A stretch of DNA of 64,000 nt from Chrysoporthe austroafricana. Taxonomy: Eukaryota; Ascomycota; Sordariomycetes; Diaporthales; Cryphonectriaceae. The notes beneath the pieces were generated by a model. That model was not told the DNA's origin and did not search any database. It saw only the letters and a program-made list of their open reading frames with translations. The translations under genes and the position numbers were made by a program. Of this stretch, positions 32,897 to 44,197 are shown in pieces. Numbering within the stretch: the first letter of the stretch is position 1; each line of letters starts with the position of its first letter. The stretch is taken from the NCBI GenBank assembly GCA_001051155.2, contig JYIP02000005.1:2108001-2172000 (forward strand). The letters are read 5' to 3'.

Positions 32897-34378
32897 TCAG
32901 GCGAGCGCAAGACCGCTGTCGACCGACGCGCCGGCGGGCCGCTCCTTATCTGGCGACTCGGCGGAGGCGTTGGTGGTGGTGGTGGTGGTAGTAGTGGCGG
33001 CGGCGGTCGGCCGGTTGGTGACGTCGTCTAAGGGTGACGCCCCGGAGGGGCCGGGGCCGGGCGACGGCCGGGCGGGCTCGGACATGGTGGCGAGGATCGC
33101 GGGGTGCAGGTTCGCGCTGGCCTCCGACTTCCTGCTCGACAGGTCCGAGCTGGCGATGGTCTGCAGCTTCGGCCTCTGCACGGCGTGCCGCTCCGGCGAG
33201 TGGGGGTGCTCCTCGTCGGTCTCGTCGTCCGCCTCGGAGCCGGCTGCCGCGTCCGCGGCCCTCTGCTTGGCCACCCTCCGTTTCCGCCTCCGCTCGTAGA
33301 TGGTGTCTGAGGACTCCGACTCGGTGGTGTTGCTACGGCTCCTGGTCGACCGCTGCGAGCGCTGCGAGCGCTGGCTCGGGAGGCTGCTCAGGGTCGAGGC
33401 GGTCCTCGACCGCCGCGCGTTGGGGCGCGCGGTGCGGATGGAGCCCTCCGCCTCGTTGGGCATCTCGCCCTTGCGGATCTTATCCTTGACGATCTTCTCG
33501 CCGACGAGGCGGCCGAGGCCGAGCTCCTCCTTGCTCGCGAGGGACGCGGCGGCGGTCCGCCGGCTGGCGACGCTCGTCATGGAGCCGCTCCGGCTGACCG
33601 GCACCTTGCCCTCCATGACCTTGGCGGGCGGCGGGGGCTGCAGCATCCAGCGGAACTCGTGCTTGCTCGCGGGCCGGCTGCTGACGACGGGCGGGTGGTA
33701 GTCGTTGACGGGCGGGTTCCGGGGCGCGGTGTAGAAGCTCGACCGCTCCTCGTCGGTGATCTCCCGCTCGCGCTGCGGCCTGCCCGTCTCGAACAGCCGA
33801 CCAGCCGTGTCGCGGCCCTTCGTGATGACCTCGCGCAGCCGCTGGCCGGCCTTGTTGGCCATCTGGTGGCCCCATAGCTCCTCGTCCTCGCGCTCGTACC
33901 GCTTGCGGTTCCAGTCCAGGTCCTGCGAGTCGGTGACGGACATGGACAGGGTGGTCCGCAGCTCGAAGTCCTCGGCGACCATGGTAGGGCTGCTGGCGCT
34001 GTGGAAGTGGGTGCTGCTGCCGATGCTCGTCTGGCGGTCCCTCGGCGAGGAGGCGCCGGCGGTCCCGTCGGTGGCCTCGGTGCCGGAGCTCTTCAGCTTC
34101 CGCTGGCTCGTGTTCTGGCTGGCGCCCCGCTTGGGCAGCCTGGGCCCCATGTTGATGTCCTCCATCCAGTACTGGTTCGTGTTCTCGGGGTTGGGGTGGC
34201 GGTACAGGCCGGGCTGCTCCATCTCCAGGCGCGCCTTGATGGTGCGCTCGCGCTCGGCCTCCTTGCGGGTCTCGCGGCGGTGGCCGATCTTGCGGCAGGG
34301 CGTGCAGGCGATGTAGTAGAACCATACGGACCGCAGAGCGGCAACGAGGCCGCCATTGTGATCATCGTGGTCGGACAT
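32897..34378 (-). CDS. Uncharacterised fungal protein with N-terminal CxxC segment
   Basis: I place the start at the ATG at 34378 (MSDHDDHNGGLVAALRSVWF), giving 493 residues; the frame continues upstream without an ATG in a His/Thr-repeat stretch. The N-terminus has a short hydrophobic segment with two Cys (WFYYIACTPCRKIGHRRETR), then a charged helix (KEAERERTIKARLEMEQPGL) and YRHPNPENTNQYWMEDINMG. The middle is polar with short ordered patches (EDEELWGHQMANKAGQRLRE, HEFRWMLQPPPPAKVMEG). The C-terminal half is basic and Ser-rich, and ends in a run of eight Thr. The hydrophobic Cys-containing start could be a palmitoylated membrane anchor; this is inference. I believe it belongs to an uncharacterised ascomycete family. 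Confidence 0.8.
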   Translation of the reverse strand: MSDHDDHNGGLVAALRSVWFYYIACTPCRKIGHRRETRKEAERERTIKARLEMEQPGLYRHPNPENTNQYWMEDINMGPRLPKRGASQNTSQRKLKSSGTEATDGTAGASSPRDRQTSIGSSTHFHSASSPTMVAEDFELRTTLSMSVTDSQDLDWNRKRYEREDEELWGHQMANKAGQRLREVITKGRDTAGRLFETGRPQREREITDEERSSFYTAPRNPPVNDYHPPVVSSRPASKHEFRWMLQPPPPAKVMEGKVPVSRSGSMTSVASRRTAAASLASKEELGLGRLVGEKIVKDKIRKGEMPNEAEGSIRTARPNARRSRTASTLSSLPSQRSQRSQRSTRSRSNTTESESSDTIYERRRKRRVAKQRAADAAAGSEADDETDEEHPHSPERHAVQRPKLQTIASSDLSSRKSEASANLHPAILATMSEPARPSPGPGPSGASPLDDVTNRPTAAATTTTTTTTNASAESPDKERPAGASVDSGLALA

Positions 34379-37324
34379 GGCTGGGGGAGAGACGGCGGCG
34401 CGCGTGCGTGTGTGCGTGTGCGTGTGGAGGGGCAGTCGTCGGTGAAGGGAGGTCGCGTGCCCGGTCGGTGCAACAACCCCCAAAGGTGGCTCCGGTGCTG
34501 CCCCTAAGAGTGATGCCCACCAGCCCCCCGCTGGGGTGGTCTCGCGCCGGATGAGATTGCCCACTCAGTAGCGATATGACGAGGGCTTCTGGGCGGCAAG
34601 CATTGGGTGTGCTGCGGGTTGCGTGGTGGAGGAACGGGCGATGGGGATGGGGATGCGCTGTATCGAGGGCATGCCGCGGATCGCCGGAGACGGTATAGGC
34701 TTAGAGGCGGATGAGCAGCGGCGCGGACGGAAGCATCGGAGGGGGGCGCTCCAGACAACTCGCACGAGACTGTTCGGGACCGGGGCCAGACGTAGGATAA
34801 GTCCTGTGATTGCGGTGTGAGGGGAGGGCAGGAAAAAAAAAAAATAACAATAAGAAAAAGCAGCAGCGGCCCTGGGGGAGCTGCCAGCGCCTAACGAGAT
34901 GGTGATGGGCGTCGGATCTGCGGCAGACGTCGCTAGCGGAGAGAGGCTGAGTCGGGGTTCCTCGACGCGGGAGCGGGACGTCGTGATGGCAACGCAGCTG
35001 TCGTGCTGGGTACCTGATGAGTACGGGCGTATGTACGTAGAGTAAGCGCGAGTCGTACAGCACTGAAGCACGGGAGCACTGGGGACTCGATGCGATGGGA
35101 AAGAGAGAAGCCGCAGCCCCGTCGGAGGCGCGCACAGCAGGGTCGGAGGTACGCCCGTCGGCGCTGCCCTGGTGAATTAGACTGCGTTCTTGGCGCGGCG
35201 TAATCTGGCGCTCAGGGGCAAGTCGAGGAGGAGGATGTGAAACGAGATCGCCAAGGGTGGGAGAGAACAGACGAGAGAGGGGAGCCGGAGGCGCGGGGGG
35301 GGGGGCACGAGGAGTAAAAATAGGATCCAGATCGCGAGAGAGACAGGCTCCTTCAGGCCAGCCAGCCAGACAAACAGGACAGGACAGGACAGCGTCCAGC
35401 GTCGACCCCGTGCGGCGCGGTGCCACCGACCGTTGTACAGATCGAGAGAGCAGGTGGGCGAGCAACGTGAGCGTGGAGAGAGGCCTCTGCCGGTACATAC
35501 GTAGAACCTGCAGGTCTGCACGTCGTGTCTGCAGATCATCAGAGCGCTGGCATGGCATGGCACCTGGGCACCTGGCGAGGAGGGGGACCCCGATTGATGG
35601 GAGACGATGCGAGGGGACCCAGAGGGGAGGGACGGGACCCCCATGAGGTGCGGGCGCGGGCGCGGATTGGCATTGGAATTGGCATTGGGGGGGGGGCCCA
35701 TTGGCATTGGGGCGCCCCCCCGTTCTGCTTTGATTTGACTGCCCTCGCCTGCCCCACGAGCCACACGAGAGGATGCGACCTCTCTGCCTGTGTACATAGT
35801 AGCGACCCTTAGCGACGGCCGTCCCTGCAGGCCTGCACACACCTGCAACACCTGCAGCCCGTCAAACGCCCATGCAGTGCTACCTCAGGCCGCACTATCG
35901 CGAAGGGGTGCGTCGCCGTGTTCCTACCGTAGCGCGCTGCTGGGCTGGCTGCCGGGCTGCTGGGGATGACCCTGACGCGCGACCATGGGCACCCTGTGGC
36001 TGTGGCTGTGGCCCAAGTGCAGATGAGGACAGGGCCCCGCCACGATGGCCTCCTGCTAGAGCCAAAACAGAGGGGGCAGCCGAGGCTTGCGAAATGCGCG
36101 CCAGGATCGAAGGGGAAATGTCGCCCGCACACGGCCGAGAGAGAAACAGAGACAGAGAGCGAGAGAGAGTACGCTGGGTCCGCTGGCCAGCGCCCATGGC
36201 AATCAATCAATCTGCTGCAACCGTCATGCTGCCGTGCTGGACTCGCTAAGTATTCGGACCGTTGCTACGGATACCCTCGCTAACCCGTCTGCCCCCATGC
36301 AGTGCAGCCGCCTGCAGGTCAGGTGCTGTGCTCCCCGCCCTGCTCGCCACAGAACACCGCCCTCAGCCAGCCAGCCATTCACTCACTCACTCACTCAGTC
36401 AAGATGGAGAACAAGACAGTCGAGGTCCAGGCCCTCGGAGATTCAGCCTGCTTGCTAGGCTGTTCTGTTCTGCTCTGGAGGCCTATTGCAGCCCGGCCGG
36501 TCTCCACCCGCCAGGCCTGGACAGCGCCGGCAGGGCTCGGGCGTCCTCCTCGCCGTCCACTTCCTTGCTATGGACTGGCGCCAGCCAGATAAGAAGAGGA
36601 CCGTGGCAGCCCGATACAGGTGATATGCAGAGGGGCAATCCTATCTTGAGACGTTTCCTCTGGTCCTGCCGCTCGTGCATTGGCTGTCCGCCGAAATGAG
36701 ATTTGCAGATAGGAGGGCATTAGTGCCGCATCAGACCCGACCGCATCCACTCGCCGCGCCGCGGGTGATCAACACCCGGCAATGATATTCCCAGGCGAAA
36801 AACGCCGGCGTCGAACTTTGTTGTGGTGGGACGTCACGTTGCAGATTCGCCATAGGATCTTCAGTACTGACTCTCTCAATTCTTTTCCGTAACCCCCACA
36901 ATGCTGTCGCCACTGATACCTAAGGCGTCGTCGACTGAATCCTGTGTCTACATACATGATGCGTGCCGCGCTGCGCAGCGTATCCAGAGGGGGCGGGGGC
37001 TACACCGGTCCCCAAGACAAGTACCAACGAAGATGAAAGAGGCCGGTGAGAGAATGGAAAAGACGAAACGTCCCGACCCCGCTTTTGCACCGTCTTTTAG
37101 AAGCTCGATCCAACCAGGACATATCGTGAAAACACACCGTAGAGATAGATGCTGGTATCTCCTCCGCCACGCCGAACGCCACTTGGCCGCGTGGGCTCAA
37201 TAAAGCACGCAGATACCAATCCCAGGAAACGACAAGAGACAAGACCCATATGTGTACAAGACGCTACAACCACCCAGCCGTACGGGCGGCGGAGACGCGG
37301 TGTCGGCGGTGCCCAGGTCTCCTC
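34379..37324. other. 2.9-kb gene-free region rich in simple repeats
   Basis: It holds the promoter of the CxxC-protein gene on the left and the RAD21 3' end on the right. Simple tracts include poly-A near 34830, poly-G at 35295-35305, AGGAC repeats near 35379-35392, the ATTGGC tract at 35666-35717 and (ACTC)n near 36376-36396. Open frames are short, overlap on several strands and show no domains. Confidence 0.5.
35666..35717. repeat. ATTGGCATTGG repeats interrupted by a G10-type run
   Basis: Copies of attggcattgg surround a long G run; a C run follows at 35718-35724. The repeated ATTGG is also a CCAAT box on the minus strand. Confidence 0.7.
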
Positions 37325-39290
37325 CTACGCCGAGACGGCAACAGCCGCAGGGCTGCTGGATATCGCAGCCTGCGGTTCGTTCCGCGGCTGGTCTTCTTCC
37401 TCTTGCTGGTCGATCTCGCCGCCAGCCTCGCGCTCGGCCCAGGCACCCCAGAGGCCGCGCTTGCCCCTGACGCGGATGGGGCCGCCCAGCGAGCCCTCAG
37501 GCTGTTCGACCTTGATGGCGTCCTTGGTGGCAAGCACCAGGCACTCAAAGAACATCTTAGTCGCGTCAGCCTTACTCGTCTTCTTCTCGGGCAGGAGGTC
37601 CTGGAAGACCACAGATGTCTTCTTGCGCTTGTCAGCATTGTTGGCAGCCTCCTCGCCAAACAGGTCGCGCAGGATGTGCACAGCGTGCTTGGTACCGATA
37701 GACACCGGGCCGCTGTCTGCAGGGTGCACGAGAGGTGCCGTCGTGTCGTCGAAGCTCGGTAGTGCCGTGTGGTCGTCATCGTCGTGGGCGACCACCCCGT
37801 CGTCTCCTGCAATCTCGAGAATCGTGCCGTCTGGCGCCACGGACTGGTTACCGAGGTCGGTGCCGCCTACTGCGAAGGGGTCCTCATCGTTGTCAATCTC
37901 CAGGCGTGGCGACTTGGAGGCGATGTGTTCGCCGTCCGAGCCCATGTCTGCGATTCCGCTATCCCGCTTCCGCTTGAGATCATTCGGCGCCCGGACGGCA
38001 TCCAGAGACAACAGTCCCTTCAGCTCCGGGGCCCACATAGCGCCGTGTCCGTCCATCGTGATGCTGGTCAGGAAGCCGCCGTTCTTCTGCATTTCCATCA
38101 AGGCCAACAGGTAAGGGTCTCGCGGGAGAAACACCTGAGGCTTCAGGATGTTGTCGTGCTTCCGCTGCTGCTCCTTGAACACGGCGCCACTGAGCATGGT
38201 CTGCTCGTCAGGAGCAATGATCTTCCGCTTCTTGGACCGCTGGGGCGCCTTGCGGTTCACCATCGTCTCGTCGTTCTCGTTAGGCTCATACACATCAGTG
38301 GTCCGGGTATACTCAAGCTCAATCTCCTTAGCAAACGCCTCATCGATATCAGACAGCGGAGACTCGGAGATGCGAGCTCTTGCCATGTCCCTTCCAACTG
38401 CGCCGCCAGCCACACCGGACTGGTCTCCGAGATTCAGCTGGAAATCATCATCTCCCATCATGATGTCTCCGTCGTCGTCATGAATGCGGATCCCACCGTC
38501 ACCAAACCCAAGCGCCGTAGACTCATCATGACCCCTCTCCTTGGTGGGCTGGGGGAGGTCAAACTCGCTGAAGATGTCTTCCTCGACCGCTCTGGCAGCC
38601 GGAGCGTCACGACCCATTTCGACAGTCAGCCTGGTGGGTTGGTCGTCCAGATCCATGCCAAAGTCCAGCTGGAGGTCCAGGTCGTCCACGTTGGCCAGGG
38701 CCAGGCCATCGTCCTTGTCCAGTCCGTCCATCAAGAACTGGCTGTTGTTGAAGTCTTCCTGCAGGTTGATGTCCCGATGGCTGACGCGCCCCTTGCGGCC
38801 CACAGGCTGCGTGCTTAAGTCTGCGTCCTGGGTCAAGAGCAGGTCGACATCTGGCGCAGGAAGCAGATCAAGGTTATCGTAGGGGGTGATCCGATCGGGC
38901 AAGAGCAGAGACTCCCGGTTGGGGACCTGCAGGTTCGCGGGAATATCATTGTTGCCCGAGGACCGGAAAGCCTGACACATGTTAGCAAAGCCCTGCCGCA
39001 GGCGCTGTCGGGCGCGGTGTGCTTACCATCTTAATCTTAAGCAACGCCTCGTTGCAGTCGTCCAGCAAGTATCGGGCCTTACGACTATATATCCTGACGA
39101 CACCGAGCAGCAGCTGGCCCGTCATCCGCAGGGCCATCGGGGCCTGGGTGGGCATGATGATCTGCTCGACGCTCTCGGAGAGGTTCGACTGGAGGATGTG
39201 CTGCTTGGACAGCTTGCGCTCCAGGTTGGCCGAGAGCCAGACGCGGGCCAGCGGCCCGGTCTTCTGAAAGAGCTCCTCCGAGTAGAACAT
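37325..39290 (-). CDS. RAD21: Mitotic cohesin alpha-kleisin
   Basis: Two exons (39290-39027, 38971-37325; 55-nt intron GTAAGC..GTCAG) give 636 residues. The N-terminal kleisin domain that binds SMC3 is clear: MFYSEELFQKTGPLARVWLS, the helix region LERKLSKQHILQSNLSESVE and RIYSRKARYLLDDCNEALLK. The middle is acidic and disordered. The C-terminal winged helix that binds SMC1 lies near 545-595 (AVHILRDLFGEEAANNADKR, VVFQDLLPEKKTSKADATKM). LTVEMGR at about 203-209 fits the separase consensus (S/D/T-x-E-x-G-R), with cleavage expected after R209. A short nuclear-type basic motif RSKKRK is present. The protein holds sister chromatids together. The splice sits right after KIKM, as in other fungi. Confidence 0.95.
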
Positions 39291-40647
39291 GGTCGCGACG
39301 GCGTCGCAGCGAGTCTAGAGCGAGTAAAAGATGAATGCAGCAATGCGAGGTGCGCCTCTGAGAAGGCGGCTGTGCTGTGGGCGATGGACTGCGGACGCGC
39401 CGACGCGGGGAGGATGGCGGCTCGAGGGCCGTAAACACGAGGCCGTCGCGTTAGGGCCCGTAGATCGTCGCGTGGATTGGACCACAGCGGCAGCTAGCAG
39501 AAAAGCGCGCAGGGCGTAAACGAAGTCGTGTGCAAGTCGCCGGGCAGCACAGAGCAAAGTCGCAACCGGCGTCTTCGAATGCTAGAGCGATGGGCGGCGC
39601 CTTTGGACCGGGTCGCGGGGCTCGAAGGATAGGTACTTGCGACGGGAAGAGAAGGAAGGAGGGGAGGGTCGAGGGCTTGGCCTGTGGTGTTGCGAGGTTA
39701 TGAGACCCGCACAAGCAGGGCCCAGGGCATGGGACACACAAGGCCCACCTGAGCTCGACTGAATTCCGGTGGCGGGCAGTGGCTGGGGTTAGGGTCGCAG
39801 CTAGGTACGTACCCACGCTAGTCCCTCGTGTGTACCCCTTTTGTACTCTTCGTATCGGCGAGAGCAACCTCGCAGCCTCCGGCTTCTCGACCTAGGCAAG
39901 TCGACAGAACAGACCTGTCGATACTGATATCCTCTTACTTCTGACAATTCACATGATCATATAATCCATACGAAGGCGTAGCTGAACAAACAATTACCAT
40001 CACATCCCTGGCCGCCAGCGCCTGGGCGAAGGAAGCACTCAGGGTCCTCCGCAGCCTAGCCAGCACCCTCGATACCACCCGGGTACGGACTCGAGCATGG
40101 ATGGAGTACTCTCCACGTTCGAGAGTCGACGTATTCAGACGTCGTCACCCAAAAGGGAGACTGGCTGCAGGCCGGAGTGAGGCAGTGCAAGCAAAATATT
40201 GTTTTCGGTGCCAAGAATATGAGACATGCCACACGCGGCTTCTGCAAGCAAAGTCCACAATACCACTGCGGTGAAGAAAGACCACTGAGGAGTTGCTGAG
40301 GTAGCCACGCGCTACCATGTACGGTACCGTCTAGTCGGGATATAACGTGTACCAAGATTCCCGTGCCTGGCACGCCTGGCTGCAGGGGGTGGCTGCGCTT
40401 GGACGTGACATTTGCACCTCGACCCGAGCCGGTCGAACACCACTAAGTCGTCTAGACCTCTACTCCACGGCCTTGGTTCATTACACGTCAGCGCCCGCAC
40501 TCAACGTTCAACGGTAGAGATCTCGCTCGGCTCGCTCCCTCCCCGTCCAAAATAAAGACAGAAACAGGAGGCCTACAGTCCACAGCCTCGCGATCTCACG
40601 GACATCGCTATAGCCAGACGCCTATCCGACAACGTTGTCAGACAACG
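39291..40647. promoter_or_regulatory. Divergent promoter region of RAD21 and PMR1
   Basis: No gene is seen between these divergent genes. A single GGTTAGGG at 39787-39794 is not telomeric. The last ~100 bases before 40648 are CT-rich, as in fungal 5' UTRs. Confidence 0.5.
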
Positions 40648-43600
40648 ATGCTGGCCCCGTGTGCGCCTCCCCGGATCTAAGCGCGGCTGACAGCACCTCG
40701 AACATATCTGCCCTCGGCCTGGCTTGCGACGACTCGATAGCTACCCTGGGCAGTTTGACGACCCGACATCGAGCTTGGCTGCTTCGCTTCTGGCGCAAGC
40801 CTCTGCGAAAGCTAGGCTCTCCCGCCCAGAGCCTCTTCAACAGCACCCTTCCGAGAGAATGGAGAGGTTCACTAGCGATTCTTCGAGCCTGCCCATCTTC
40901 AACGAGCCGGCAAGACCCATTGAGCTGCCCCCTTGGGCTGGAGATGACCGGGCGCAGTCGAGACCCCCTTCGCGCACCACCTCGGCGCAGTCAAGAGTAA
41001 GAGGGCGGACCCCGTTGTGGAGAGCTGTACGGAAAGGCCAACATGCGCTAACCCGCTTCTAATACAGAGCGTCGCCGACGAGTTCTCCTTCCTGACCACC
41101 GCTGAAGTTGCCGCCCGCGCAAAGACCTCCCTCACGCATGGCCTCACACCTCCTGAAGCCCTATCGCGCTTGCGCGACTACGGGCCCAACGAGATACCTC
41201 ACGAAGACCCAGAGCCACTGTGGCTGAGGTTCCTGGGACAGTTCAAGGAACCTTTGATACTGCTGCTGCTTGCTTCCGCTGCGGCCTCTATACTTTTGGG
41301 GAACCTGGACGACGCTATCAGCATCACTGTCGCCGTGACTATTGTCGTCACCGTAGGGTTTGTGCAGGAATACCGTTCCGAAAAGTCAATCGAGGCTCTC
41401 AACAACCTTGTCCCGAACCATGCGCACTTGATCAGGAGCATGCCCGCAAGAGGGGCCGCAGCTCCAAGAACGCCGAGCTGGCAACCCACAGCAGAAAATG
41501 CACGGGAGGGCGCTGAGTCGTCTGGCGCCGTCACACCGGAAGAGGAGACACTGGAAGCCTCGTCCTCCAAGGTCATGGCTGCTACATTGGTGCCGGGCGA
41601 TCTCGTCTTGTTCACGACAGGCGACCGCATCCCTGCAGACATACGCGTCACGAAGGCATCAGACTTGACCATAGACTTGTCGAACCTCACTGGGGAGACT
41701 CACCCCGTGCGAGTTACGGCTGCGCCGCTTTCGCGCAAGTCAGCGGCCAAGGCGCGCAGCGACGGCGCAAGCCTGCAGCTACCGGCACCCACGTTCGCGG
41801 ATCCGGCTGAAGGTGCTGCCGCGAGTCGGGACCACGATTCCGACGAAGCAAGGAACATCGCATACATGGGCACTCTGGTCAAGTCCGGTCATGGCCAGGG
41901 CATCGTCTTTGCGACAGGTGGAAATACACAGTTTGGGGCCATTGCCACAAGTGTCACGGACACTGAGAGCCCCCGCTCGCCTTTGCAGCTCTCCATGGAT
42001 CAGCTCGGCTCCCAGCTGAGCAAGTTCTCCTTCGTCGTGATTGGAGTCATCTCCGTGGCAGGCTGGTTCCAAGGCAAGGGCTTCCTAGAAATCTTCACGG
42101 AATCGATATCTCTCGCTGTCGCCGCCATCCCAGAAGGTCTCCCCATCATTGTCACCGTGACCCTGGCATTAGGTGTTCATCGGATGGCCAGGCACAATGC
42201 CATCGTTCGAAAGATGCCGAAGGTTGAAACTTTGGGTTCCGTCAATGTAGTCTGTTCAGACAAGACGGGAACACTGACAATGAATCACATGACAACATCA
42301 AAAATGTGGTATTTCGGCGCTGACGAGGCGTTTGACGTCGACTCAGACGACGAGGCAACCGAGGCCGCACCCGATCCGGCAACATTACGCATCCTACGCA
42401 TTGGTAACATCGCCAATGATGCTCGTTTGGCTAGGCGCTATACACAGAACGGAGCTGCTGCGAAGGCGGTGCTCTCATCCACTCTGGCGCGTGACGAAAC
42501 CTCTACTTACACACGCTGGGTTGGTCAGCCGACGGACGTTGCCATGCTTGATCTGTTGGACAGGTTTCGTGAACACGATGTTCGCGAGTCTATAGGGCCT
42601 CGGACATCTGAGATCCCATTCAGCTCCGAGAGAAAGTGGATGGGAGTGGCCATCGGGTCCGACAAGAACGAGAAAGAGTTCGCTTACATGAAAGGCGCTT
42701 TAGATCGTGTGCTCGACGCCTGCGACAGCTACATCACGAAGCATGGCCGAGAGTTTGTGCTTGATGCGTCGCGGAGAGAAGAGATCAACCAGGCAGCGGA
42801 GAGCATGGCGGCCAAGGGCCTACGGGTCATTGCATTTGCGAGCGGCCCAGTAAACAGGTCTGCAAGGACCAAGTCCGGCGGACCAACTCAACGAAGTGGT
42901 ACCCCTGGTAATGACGAGACCGAAACCCACCACCCTCAGGACTCTGAAGCCGTGTACCGGGGTCTCACATTTGCTGGTCTCGTTGGCATGAGTGATCCTC
43001 CGAGACCCTCCGTTGGGCGTTCGATCAGGAGACTGATGCGCGGCGGGGTCAAGGTGATCATGATCACAGGTGATGCGGAGACCACGGCCATGGCAATAGG
43101 CAAACAGCTTGGCATGAATATTGCTACTCCTCGCGAGCACGGTCAAGGTCAGGTCGCTGTAAAGCCGGTCCTGACTGGCAGAGACGTCGAAAACCTCTCC
43201 GAGGAAGACCTTGCCCAAGCGATGCAGCACACAACTATCTTCGCTCGCACCAACCCCGACCACAAGATGAAAATTATTAGCGCATTACAATCGCGTGGAG
43301 ACATTGTAGCAATGACGGGAGATGGAGTCAACGACGCCCCGGCATTAAAGAAGGCGGACATCGGGATCGCCATGGGCAGGAGTGGAACCGACGTGGCCAA
43401 GGAGGCTGCGGACATGATCCTGACTGATGACGACTTCTCAACTATCTTACATGCGATTGAGGAGGGCAAGGGCATCTTCAACAATATCCAGAACTTCCTC
43501 AGGTTCCAGCTGAGCACAAGCGCGGCTGGTCTGTCTCTCGTACTAATCTGCACGGTCATGGGGTTCAAGTCTCCCCTCAACCCGATGCAGATTCTCTGGA

Positions 43601-44197
43601 TTAGTGAGTGCCAAGGAAGCTTAACTTTCGCGACCATTTTATGCTGACCCGTACTCAGATATCATCATGGATGGCCCACCCGCACAATCTCTAGGCGTAG
43701 AAAGTGTGGATCCCGACGTAATGAAGCGCCCGCCACGCCGCCGCGGCGCCCCTGTGCTCACCCGCGCTGTCATCCAGCGCGTTATGCAATCCGCCTTCAT
43801 CATCATGCTCGGCACCCTGCTCGTCTATACCCACGAGATGCTCGAGGACGGCCAGGTCTCACGCCGCGACACCACCATGACCTTCACGTGCTTCGTCCTG
43901 TTCGACATGTTCAACGCGCTGAGCTGCCGATCCGAATCCAAGTCCATCCTCCGCGGCGAGGTCGGGCTCTTCACCAACACCTTGTTCAACTGGGCCGTGT
44001 CGCTCAGCCTCATGGGCCAGCTGCTGGTCATCTACTTCCCCTGGCTGCAGGAGGTGTTCCAGACTGAGGCGCTCGGATTCTATGATCTGTTGGGGCTGAT
44101 CATGCTGTGCAGCTCCGTGTTCTGGGCGGACGAGGCGAGGAAGTGGTGGTATTATGGCAAAAAGAAGCTGGGCGGCGGGTATAGCCAGGCTGTATAG
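40648..44197 (+). CDS. PMR1: Golgi Ca2+/Mn2+-transporting P-type ATPase
   Basis: Exons 41068-43603 and 43659-44197 are firm, and 40741-40996 is well supported. The first exon (40648-40658, MLAP) uses a weak GTGTGC donor but fits in phase and supplies the only nearby ATG; the alternative start is an in-frame ATG at 40859. The spliced product is 1113 residues. Landmarks: cation-ATPase N-domain [20 protein letters not shown], actuator LTGE, M4 site AAIPEGLPI (~444), phosphorylation site CSDKTGTLT (~484-492), hinge [12 protein letters not shown] (~840), and a C-terminal helical bundle. The type is SPCA, which loads the Golgi with Ca2+ and Mn2+ for glycosylation and sorting. Two loops in the actuator region (about residues 213-260 and 310-345) are longer than I expect for yeast PMR1. 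Confidence 0.92.

Noticed and set aside
37769..38818. 349-codon plus-strand frame opposite RAD21
   Set aside because: Antisense of the acidic RAD21 middle region; no domain of its own.
39787..39794. Telomere-like GGTTAGGG
   Set aside because: A single copy in a divergent promoter region between housekeeping genes; not a telomeric repeat.
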